A stretch of DNA of 64,000 bases from Syngnathus acus (Eukaryota; Chordata; Actinopteri; Syngnathiformes; Syngnathidae): the NCBI RefSeq assembly GCF_901709675.1, contig NC_051095.1:4833956-4897955 (forward strand), read 5' to 3'. Both the position numbers and the translations under genes were made by a program. The notes below the pieces were generated by a model. The model was given only the letters and a program-made list of their open reading frames with translations. It had not been told where the DNA came from and made no database searches. Below, piece by piece: positions 45,300 to 55,485 of the stretch (the first letter of the stretch is position 1; each line of letters starts with the position of its first letter).

Positions 45300-45498
45300 C
45301 TTTACGTCAGGGGTCTCAAAGTCCAGTCCTCGGGGGCCGCATTCCTACATGTTAAACACACCTGATTCAATTATCAGGCTCCTGCAGAACGTGAGGATGA
45401 ACTGATCATTTGAATCAGGTGTGTTTAACGAGGGAAACTCTGAAAACATGTAGGAATGCGGCCCCCGAGGACTGGAGTTTGAGACCCCTGCTTTACGT
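45300..45498. mobile_element. hAT MITE with perfect 8-bp target duplication
   Basis: CTTTACGT at 45300-45307 and again at 45491-45498 flanks a 183-base palindromic element. The left end CAGGGGTCTCAAAGTCCAGT is matched by the inverted right end ACTGGAGTTTGAGACCCCTG. The arms extend through CCTCGGGGGCCGCATTCCTA and CATGTT, and further inside through AACACACCTGATTCAA versus TTGAATCAGGTGTGTT. The 8-bp duplication and CAGGGG termini are diagnostic of the hAT superfamily. It has no coding capacity and so depended on a hAT transposase in trans. Confidence 0.9.
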
Positions 45499-48383
45499 AG
45501 AGGGAAATGGTTGTCATGGTAGCGGTGAAGTGGTTTGCACAAGGGCTGAAATGGACATAGGAAGTGGAAAATGGCAGAGGGACGATTAGTGGCTCAGGGA
45601 CTTTGGTAACAAGGTTGTCGCAATCCAGTCGTGACATTTTCAAAACTGAGGTTTTGAATTGCATTTGGTAAAAGTGGAGCTCAATGCTTGGAAGTCAAAC
45701 TCATTTTTTTACACGCTACTTTGGGCCCTACTTTTGTTCCGGGCGCAAATCTAGCGAAGATGGTGGTTTGTTTCTTTTGATATTTTGCTAGACATTGCGC
45801 TAGCAGAATTTGCTATAATGAGGGCGTTTGCGCCGTTGTGGGGTGGAAGTAGAATTTTTTTCCAGCCAATCTACATGCGGTCGCAGTGCAACTCCTGTCC
45901 GCCGTGTCTAAAATTACGAAACAAAAACATCATACAGATCATACCTGCGTCCCCAGCAACCTTTTGTAAAGCTTGACTCTAATTAACTGAAGCTCCTCCC
46001 TTCAGTTAATTATTGCTGCATTTCACTGAGCTGCCACCAGGTGATGCCAAATTACTAATTTCTTCAAGACACGGCTTTGAATAAGGCAGTTTTCCAGCAC
46101 ACTATCAATAATTCCAAAATACGAAATTGTGAGCGAGCAAAATAGCAAATGCTGGAGTGCGAATATGCGGCGGGCTAACGATTGTTGCACAGGCAGGTAG
46201 AATTCTGCTAAAAAAGTATTGGTTTTCATGGCTGGGGAGACCTCCGACGGTGTGTTTTCTTAACCGGCAGTCGACAGACAGAAAGAGCGAGATCAATACA
46301 ACGGTCTGGATGGTGACACCCAAACAAATGAAAATAGCCTCGGCGGCACAATGGCAGCAATCTATGTTGGGTGGGCCCCATGTCAAGACGGTGCGACGCC
46401 AGATGATTCCTCTCCCATTGTTTGCGGCTTAGCGACACCTCCAGAGGATCCCGGCGGCCGAGATGCCATTAACGGTCTCCGATTGGGGACAATCGCAGAG
46501 CGACTCGCTCATTTCTTCCAAAAGTTCCTTTCCAATTAATCTTAGAGGGAAGTCTTTTTTTTTTTTTCCACCTGTGTGGAGCTCATGAAAAGCGGTTCCT
46601 AAAAAGCTTGCTAACAAGGTTCCTTTCATTGCTGGCCAAGAATGAAAAGGTCTTTATGGAGACTTATCTGTGTGAGGCACAAGGGGACTTGATTATGTCT
46701 ACATAAGGCCCTCCATGTTAAGATGGGAATTATAAATTTTGACATTGATGAATTTTTATATTAAAATATCACATATGTTTTGAGATGAAGAAAAATGCAT
46801 TTTGGTAATTAATAAGACTATGTGTGAATGTGTGGTGACTCAAATTGAATTGCTAATTGGTCAGAAAAAACAAACGAAATTCAAAATATTGTATCTACGT
46901 AAGGAGTAAACACGCGGCCGCTACTTTCAGCGCACACCAGGAAGTAGTAGTGCATGTGTGCTAAAATCAAAAGCGCTCGCGTTAATGCGCTCGTGACGTG
47001 TACGGTTTTGTTCGGATTGCCTAATGAGCTGGTTTAGTTTCATCCTTTTTGTTTTCTAATATTTTGAAGAGCTCTCAGAGGACTGAAGTGGTCCTCAGCT
47101 GAAAATGACCTTGGGAGACGTACACAAGGCAAACGTAAGCATATGATTAATTCATTTCTTTGCCTGACTGCATGTGGAAAACAGTTGGGAGATTAATTAT
47201 AAATTTTGCAGAAGTGCAAAGATGAATGTTTGTTTTGAAAAAAAAAAAAAAAAAACGTAACAGCGGTGATATAACTGTGCACACGCTCAACGTAGAGGGT
47301 TGTTTAAAAGTCAAACAGATTGTAATCGGAATTCTGCGCTCTGTTAGCGCCGATTACGTCTTGCAACTGATTGTAAAAAAATGTAAAAATATTGTAGAAT
47401 TATTTTGACCGACTGATTTAATTTAATAAAAAAAACAAGTTAGGTTTTTATCACAAAGAAAATCCTATGATTACAAAGGAATTAAATAAATTTGTACCTA
47501 AGGCAAATTTGCTCTTTCATATTTATTCGTTTAAAAAATATATATATTTTAGGATAAAATAAAATCCTCCATCAAATAAAGTGTTATGAATAAAGTTGTG
47601 TTCACAAAAATAAAGCTATAAAATTACATTATAAGGAAAATAGTTATAATATTATTTTGGGAATGATTCAAAAACAGGGAGATGTTAACATTTTAAAATT
47701 TTAATTTACACGGCATATTAAAATTATTGACCTGGCAGTGACACATGAGATACAAGAGGGCATAAAAGTCTAATTTTGCAGCGGGTCGCATTGACCCATG
47801 TACATTTTTAGTGTATCAAAGAAACAAACAAAAAGAGGAGGCTTAAGAGGGTGACACAAATGACACAAGCGTCATCTCCTCCATTGCTTTGACAAAAGTC
47901 TTTGCCGTGCTATGAAAAGCTCCATTGTGATACTTCCCAAGCCAGAAACCGCACGGTAATGGCGACTTCATCTTTTTTCTTTCTTTTGGGGACTATTCTA
48001 TGAAAGGTTCCAGTGAATGAGGTCCCAGTGGTCCCCATTACAGCAGCCGAGTAGTCATTAATCACCGACGAGCGCGTATTTCAACGCGGAGTCCGCCTTG
48101 ACTTTGCGATAGCCATTCATTAGCACTTTCCACCACTGTCTTTTCTTAGCGTTTGCATCCCCACCCCCCGACAGCTCCCCCCCCCCTCCCACCCACTATC
48201 CCACCTGGAGTTGGTCCTTTTTTTTTGCTGACATTGCTGCTTTTCAGTCGCTGTGTTGTGTGGGGAAATAGAGAACGAGCGAGTTTCAGAGTACAGCACA
48301 CATCCACTGCAAAGTATCCGTCTTTGTCATTCCAAAGCTGAGCTGGGTCGGAGAAATACGCACCGAGATTTTGGAGTTTTCAA
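45499..48383. other. Unique sequence with one repeat fragment
   Basis: 46330-46460 is G/C-richer with chance frames. 47069-47131 has a good acceptor (TTTTGTTTTCTAATATTTTG, AAG) and a GTAAGC donor around a 62-base open stretch, but no partner exon. 47779-47798 (GCAGCGGGTCGCATTGACCC) is a lone end of the GGGTCA...TGACCC-type element. 47380-47720 is AT-rich. Confidence 0.35.
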
Positions 48384-48730
48384 GGGGGAAGTCAACCCCC
48401 AAGTTTTCTTCGTTATCTGTTCTGTGCAGCCCAACTAGTCGAAGCACAATGTTCCGATCAATGTTTCGTTTGTTGAATATGAATGAAACGGGCAAAATCC
48501 ACCTGTTTTTAGCCATCTCAGGGGGCGGCCATTTTGGCACTTTCTGTCGACTGAAAATAACATCACAGTTGCCAGGTCACACCCAATCACGGATCAGCAG
48601 TTTTCTGACGCTGAGCCGTGATTGGTTGTGACCTGAGTCCTGGCAACTGTGATGTCATTTCCAGGTGACAGCAAGTGGCAAAATGGCTGCCCCCTAAAAT
48701 GGATTAAAACGGGTGAATTTTATTATGGTC
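48384..48730 (+). mobile_element. GGCGGCCATTTTG hairpin element, copy 3 (best copy)
   Basis: It starts GGGGGAAGTCAACCCCC. The right half is a long hairpin: 48518-48599 (TCAGGGGGCGGCCATTTTGG, ACATCACAGTTGCCAGGTCA, CCAATCACGGATCAGC) pairs with 48610-48696 (GCTGAGCCGTGATTGG, TGGCAACTGTGATGTCATTT, GCAAAATGGCTGCCCCCTA) with few mismatches and one small insertion. Three copies on one strand in this window show an active past family. The termini do not identify a superfamily to me. Confidence 0.75.
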
Positions 48731-49601
48731 ATCATTTTTTTTTCCTGAATATATTTGTTCATAAGAATTCTAGAGGCCTTTGATTCCGTGATTTTCCAAA
48801 AATCCCATAAAATGTCATATCCCAAAACCAAATGTTCAGAAATTCTCAAACATGTAGTTTTATTTATTTAGAAGCAAATCTCTTCTTAAAATTAGTGTCT
48901 GTAATTATTATTTTTGCATCGTCAAGTTTTGTTGTTGTAAATATCTCCCCGTCAACTATCACAATCAGCCCCAGCGAAGATGCTATTTTCTATTGTTTAT
49001 GCAACATGAGTGTCAAAACGCCGTAAGCAAGCGTGAAGTGTGGATTCCGAGTCGACTTCTCGCTTTGAAGCTGAAGCATATGCAACATGAGACAGATGCC
49101 GATGCGAGCGCAATGTGACTATTATTATGAATAAATATCAACATACTGAGTTGCGAGGTATGCGACCCGATTGCATCTGCACAATCAGTAGACCGCTGCA
49201 ATCCAGGCAAAATTCCAAACGATCCCACTGAAGTGGCTGTAGAAAAAAACGGCGAATCCCTGGGGCTGTCTTTGCATGCGTCAAACCGTGATTCGCTTGC
49301 ATGGCTAAAAAGGTACCGTCAAAGAAACGGTGCTTGTTTTTCTCTGACGAAGTTCTATTTTGGGTTGTTTTTGTAGCCCACCAATGTACGATAAAGCCCT
49401 GCGTAAGTGCTTCCATCAGCAGGCGTGCACCAAATGAGTTGGGAAGGGAGGAATATTCCCGGCTAATGGCCAATGGATCCAAGAAGAAATCTTTGATCTG
49501 TACTCTCCTGTTAATTCCCTGGTTCAACGCGGGCTTTCATGATCAAACACTCGCTTGGAAACCCACTTGGTACTGGACATAGAACTAAAATGATTTTACA
49601 A

Positions 49602-49602
<1 letters not shown>
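48731..49602. other. Unique sequence, no gene supported
   Basis: Overlapping frames at 49138-49582 on both strands have no recognisable domain. No repeat family was recognised. Confidence 0.35.
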
Positions 49603-49660
<58 letters not shown>

Positions 49661-49830
49661 GCTAGCTAGCTAGCTAGCTAGCTAGCTAGCTAGCTAGCTA
49701 ACAACATGGGAATAAACTGAACTAATCAATCAGCTAGCTTGCTAACTAGCGCGACAAACAACATGGGAATAAACTGAATTTATCAACTAGCTAGCTTGCT
49801 AGCTAGATAAACTGAATTTAAAGTTAAAAA
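49603..49830. repeat. (CTAT)n then (GCTA)n microsatellite with duplicated flank
   Basis: CTAT tetramers run 49603-49660 and switch directly to GCTA tetramers to 49700. The following AACAACATGGGAATAAACTG is repeated 54 bases later, with CTAGCTTGCTAACTAG-type words between. The motif switch suggests a point change that spread by slippage. Confidence 0.9.
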
Positions 49831-50999
49831 TTCATCCAAGTCCAAATGAATAGATTTAAACTTTGATATGACCTTGCTAATTTACCATCAACAATAAAAT
49901 CATTAAAGCACCTTCAAAATAATACCAGCAAGTTTTACAATAAGCAAATCATCAAATTTGTAAACTGGATTATTTAAAGATGTATGCTCTTACATAAGCA
50001 CATTTTAAAAGTCAGCTGTGGCCATAAGGCAACTCTACTGCGTCAATAAAAGAGGAGGAAATGCTGTTTCCATGTCTTTTTTTTTAACGCTTGGAAAACA
50101 TGAAGCCTCCTTTTGAGACTCTCCCGCTCTGTTCTTGATTCAACAGCCGATTTAACATTCGACCCAGTTTCTGCGAGGATCTCCGCCGGGACGCAACCCA
50201 AAAGTGTCATGCAGCAGAACCGGAATAATAAAGACCCTCACTGCGGAAAATGAAAGCGAAAACGACCCCCCCCCCCCTGCCCCCAACTCTTCGACTACCC
50301 GTCTTTATATGCGATGGATGAACAAACAGTTCAGCCGTTAACGTCACTGCACATGGATGATCTGCTTATCAGCAACGCACACACAACAAGCACTTTTCGT
50401 AATCAATTTCTAAAGAGGTGCACGGAAACAATCAGCGCACAGTCGGCAATTATTCCGACACATCCCATATTGAAAGCTCTTGAATGTACTATGAAATGAC
50501 ATCCAAACTATTCATTCCAAGCCACCCGCACCAAGGTAATTAGTATTCTAATTTTATGTAATTACTATGCGTTGCACAAGGGTAGTCAACGAGCGCCGAG
50601 TACCGATGGGAATTTTGACTGGAGTTAACGAAGCACACATTGTCTCAGCCTTTCATCCTAGTCTAATTATAGAAATGCTGATATTGATTAGGAATGTTTT
50701 TCAACTCAACGCATCGCAAAATTGAAACATTTCATGCTGGTCAGGCTTTGGGATTGAAACGTGAAGGAAATGCGGGATGTAATGACTGCTAATTAAAACG
50801 ACTAACTTCTAACTAAAGATTTTGTAAACGACAACCAATCACTAGAGTACTACAGTTGACATGTAAACTGACTAATGTCGACGTAATGCTGGCATGACCA
50901 CACAGACAATTAGTTTAAGGTGCGCTGTATGTTTTTTGACAAGTACACTTAGCTACTTTAGTATTTTAAACACGCTGTGGTGCAACGCCTGCTCAAGAA
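49831..50999. other. Unique AT-rich sequence
   Basis: It contains a 12-base poly(C) at 50266-50277. No exon or transposon terminus was recognised. Confidence 0.4.
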
Positions 51000-51488
51000 A
51001 CCCAGTCTTGATCAATGTGGGCTGTTGAATTCCAGACCCATTTTCAAGCTTAGCATTGCTAAGCATTTAAAATGCTGCAAAGCACAACGTCAGGCCTGTT
51101 GAGAGTTTTTAATGACATCTTACTGGCTAATGGCACTGGAGATGTGTCTGGTTTTGGTTTGACCTAACTGCAGCATTTGATGAAGTGTACCGCAATATTC
51201 TGTTGGCTCATTTATAGAACCAGGTGAGCATTCGTGGTAATACTTTAAGATCCTATTTGGCAGACCGAACTTTTTCTCTTAACCTTGGTTGCTCTGAATC
51301 TTAATGCATATGGTGTTCCACAGGGTTCAATTTTGGGGCCCCTGTTGTTTTCATTGTATTTTCTGCCTCTTATATGCTGGTGAAAGTCACATTTCGGTCT
51401 GTGTTTTTATAGGATTTTTACTTTAAGACCCATTGTTTACAGCTATGGTTGTATTTAAAGCGGTCTATAAATCAAGTTGAGTTGAGAT
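51000..51488 (+). pseudogene. Decayed non-LTR reverse transcriptase relic with 3' tail
   Basis: Conceptual fragments, broken by frameshifts and stops, align in order with fish Jockey-superfamily reverse transcriptases: NSRPIFKLSIAKHLK (RT motif 0/1 region, about 51030), RVFNDILLANGTGD (about 51105), RSYLADRTFS-like (about 51250) and the hallmark GVPQGSILGPLLFSLY at about 51310-51357. The catalytic DD motif region is deleted. The relic then runs into a 3' terminus TTTAAAGCGGTCTATAAATC followed by AAGTTGAGTTGAGATG, a TTGAG-type tail. The element is of a different family from the intact LINE at 55.5 kb, whose equivalent motif reads GSPQGCVLSP. It cannot encode a functional protein. Confidence 0.75.
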
Positions 51489-51536
51489 GAAAATTTAATG
51501 AGGTAGGCACCCTACTTAGTTTTATACATTCGATTT

Positions 51537-51554
51537 TTTTTTTTTTTTTTTTTA
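51537..51554. repeat. Poly(T) tract
   Basis: An uninterrupted T run of about 18-19 bases. Confidence 0.9.
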
Positions 51555-52587
51555 CGTGATCACAACCTGGATTTTGGTTCTTTTTGCACTAATTGATAGC
51601 ACTCACAAAGAACTGTTCGGCTTTCTCTGAAATTTCTTGTCTCACAATTTGGTAGCCTTTGTGGCCAGTTAAAGCGTCTCTCTCTGTCGGTCTTTGCTTG
51701 TCTTTGAAGGATATCTGAAAGTGCCCTCAATAATGAATTACCAAAATGTCAGACCTCCTGTGTCTTTGAATGACTTCTTGGTATTTTTTTCTGTGGGTCT
51801 ACTCACGACTGACGTGCCTACAAAATTGAATTCTGGGTACTGACGGGTGAGCCAAACCCAAACTGAGGAGTTGCAAAGTAAACCAAGTGCTTGACTTCTA
51901 TGCCTTGATGCTGGGTTGTTGTTGTCTTGTGTGAGTTTCCCTCAACCCAGTCTCCGATGCGTTACGGCTATAATTAGCCTAGATTCGTGAGAAGGCCACT
52001 CGGAAAGGGAATGCATGAATTTTGATAATCATGAGCTCATAATTTTAATCATCATCATCCTATAGTTTTTAGAAAGCAAACACAAAAAGGCTCATTGATG
52101 AAGTCAAAACATCATAAAGATTTGATGATGGCCTGCTTAAAGCTTTTTGTTGACCTGAACAATCTGACATGTTCAGTGGCTGCATTCCTGCATCAAAAAA
52201 AATAACAAACAGAAAAGTAGTATTCCACCGAGATGAAGTATACAACCCCCGCATGCCAAAAAGGTTTTTTGTACGACGTTAAATTTAATTAGACAGTGCG
52301 GAAGTTAATTTCCACAAATTTGCTGAGAGCTGATTTGCGGTAGCACAAAGTGCAGTGAGACGAGTGAAAAGTGTGGAGAAAGTGGAACAAACTTTTCCCT
52401 CTAAATCCAGGCCAACACTTTACCAGCCTCTGCCAAGCATGGACGCTTTTGTGTTTCCTTTTTTTTTTTTCCCTTCACCACAATGCCAGTGCTGCTCTAG
52501 GTCTTTGTTTGAACCCTCACTACGTATTAATTTGGGACAAAGATGGAGCCCTACCAAAGTTAAACTTGGCCCAACTTGGCAGCACGA
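51555..52587. other. Unique sequence, no gene supported
   Basis: The frames at 52355-52768 (plus) and 52420-52641 (minus) overlap one another and the next repeat, and are treated as chance. Confidence 0.4.
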
Positions 52588-52810
52588 AGCACTTTCTATT
52601 AAGTTGCGGGTCAGAATGACCCATTTAAAAAATGAATACAATGTTAAAAAGCAATCTAGTGCGTCACATACTGTGCTGATTAAAATTGCGTTTTATTTAA
52701 TTTTTTTTTACACTCAATTGACATGCACTAACCATGTCCTGAGACAGTCTGGCCCCGGGTCAAAATGACCCCTGAACATTTGCCATAAATGAACACAACA
52801 CGAGGCTCAA
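52588..52810. mobile_element. GGGTCA...TGACCC-type MITE (copy B)
   Basis: The left end TTCTATTAAGTTGCGGGTCA then GAATGACCC is mirrored at the right by GGGTCAAAATGACCCCTGAA and ATGAACACAACACGAGG. The inverted outer blocks (CTRTTAWGTTGCGGGTCA versus its complement) are imperfect. The architecture matches copy A at 14.55 kb. Resemblance to piggyBac-like fish elements is from memory; no clean TTAA duplication is seen. Confidence 0.5.
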
Positions 52811-55469
52811 AGTGACTTGCAGGAGATCGTGTTATACGGGAAATAACACCTTTGTGAGGTGACTTGCACGCCCTAACAAAGACACTTCATGTGTTTGGCA
52901 GCATGGACCCTCAGGGTGTGTGTATGTGTGTGTATGTGTGGGACGGGGGCGGGTGGTGGCACTTCAGGACCTGGCCCTGTTTGATCTATAGAGAATGCAA
53001 CGGAGATGTCAGCACAGGGAATGGTTATTTCCCCCTCGGGGAGAAGCAGCCACAATCGCTGTGCCTAAAAATATATTACAGGTATAAAGTCAGATGTGAA
53101 TAGCAGAATGGCTTTGAAATGGTAAATTAGCGTCTGCTCTCCTTCTTCGCCCGTCACCGATACGCCGCGCTCAGGGTTGCGCTGGTCTCGCTTACCTTCT
53201 CTCACACACACACAGACACACAGTACTTAATTATACAATTAATCAGAGTCATGTGGTGTAATTCATTGCATTCAATGCTCTGCTTTTGACCTTGTGGGAC
53301 AAAAAAAGAGAAATGAGTGGTTCGACCTCAATGGGCAAGTATAAGAATTCACTTTGATTTGGATGGATTTGGATATTTGGTTAGAATAAGTGGTTCGAAC
53401 ATATTCAATGATTGGTTGCACAATTGCAAATTAGTAAATTATAAATGATACCATATGAAGATATTTGTATTTTGTTGTTGTTGTCATTCATTGTCAGAAT
53501 GTCAAAGTATTTCAATTTTGTTGTCAAATTTGTTTTTTTTCATTATAACTACGAAAACTAAAACTATAATTTTGTATTTATTTTTACTTTTTGTAACTTT
53601 TTGTGTGTTGATTCCAAAACTGCCCTCATTTTCCTCTCCAGCGCATCATATTTTCATAAAAATAATATAATAATAAATGCAATATAATATGATCATATTT
53701 TAGACATATTTATGAATCAACAGGTGGTATTTTTCATAGCTATAAACCAACACATGATAAAATCTATATTGCGCAAACTTTTATAGCTTAAACTTCAAAA
53801 CAACAACAACAAAAATATCTCCAAAGGCTGTCATACTAGAAAAAAAAGTAAATATATTTTTAAAAGAAGCATCCAAATTACATGAATGATAACAAAGCCG
53901 TCTCTGATTAAAAATTGCTATTGACCAGTCTAATAGTCATAAATAAAAAATCACTCATGGCACAGCGGTTCTTTTCCCTGACTTTGTTGCTGGGAGTAAA
54001 CAATTTCGATAATGAATGTGGCTGAGTCCTGATTAAATTAATTTTACAAATTCAGTTAAAAATAATGAAATATTATACCACTAATAAAATAAACTTTATC
54101 TGGCCCACTTGTCAATCTGTGCAAAAATAAAATGTGGACACAAAAAGTCTGCCCACCACTGGCAAAACACAGTCTTGACCCAAATGTGCAAATATAAGCT
54201 CTGACATAATGTCCTACCGCTTGATCATCATCAATTAATTCCGTCGTCAGTCAGCCTCGTCAATCAAATTGCCAGACTTCCGTAAGTCCGCCTTTTTTCA
54301 CACTGCGTCCGTTCTGCCCGCTCTCCATCAAGATGCCAAAGAGCACTTATCGGGCAGGAGACCCAAGAGGAAAGAAAAATAACCCTCAGCACTTCCCAGA
54401 GCTGGCGGCTGACAAACGATTGGGTCGGGTGTGGAAGTGATTCGACCATATCGGTAATATGAGTGATGAATACGAGCGGCGTCACGTTGGCGTTCATCAT
54501 TCAGGAGCGAAACATCACCCTGAGGAGCTCTGATGACAACGTGTGCGTCTCTGGAAAGCAAAGACGGCTCAAATAGAAACACCTGAAAAATCTACTTTCA
54601 CGCACTCATCAAGTGTTTGTACTTTGCGTCATACTTGAAAATGGAACAATCTCCCAGGATGGAATTTTATTGTCATCACAAGGCTCTGTGGTTCCATAAC
54701 ATTCGAGAGATAAGAGATGGGAACAGAAGCTGATTGGCCGACGTCGTTGGAACGAGACTCGAAATGACACCCGGAGCCGATGAAATGCCATTCCATTATT
54801 TTATTTCTTTCATTAGTATTATTTTCCCGTGTTGCATACTAAGCTGTAACATAACGTGGCAACCAGTGTGCTCGCGAGGGTGATAGATTTCAAAGCGGGC
54901 CAACGCATCAATCAATGTCACGAGGGTGATTGGTTGTTTGTGTGTGGGTGAGCGAGTGGCGCCGGGCCCTCCATCTTGAACATGCGAAGGTTGGCTGATT
55001 GCTCTCTCTGCCTTTCGATATTCATTGGAGCAACACGACACCTGTCTTATGGATCGCGAGCTCCGAGGCAAAGATCCTATTTACACTTCGACTCGGACAA
55101 TCCCGATGTGTGCGTGGCCTCGAGGATTGAAAGTGAACCCTATGAATTCTGCCTAGCAACTCATTTCTTAAATTGTCACTTTTCGTCTAGCAGCAAACTG
55201 TATTTTATTGTCCAGAAACATTTTTAGAAGGGCAATTCAAAGAACTAATACAAACTTAGTATTTCTGAATGAGTTGTATTGTTTCTTAGAAAAGCTACAT
55301 TGATCTAAAAAAACGACGACATCTAGTATAATCTAATTCTGACAACATTAATTGTGCTCACCTCAAAATTAAAACTCAGGACTCTACTGTTAAAAACGCA
55401 AACAACATTTCTGATATAAATGTTTTTTTTTTTTACAAAATTAATATAATTTAAAGCCAATAGACCAAT
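52811..55469. other. Unique sequence, no gene supported
   Basis: A TG-rich run lies at 52915-52940 and a CA run at 53204-53222. 53450-54150 is AT-rich; 54100-54165 (TGGCCCACTTG, TCTGCCCACCACTGG) hints at a decayed hAT-like element. 54240-55100 is less AT-rich, with overlapping frames on both strands and no recognisable protein. Confidence 0.35.
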
Positions 55470-55485
55470 CCTTGTTGAGTTCCAG

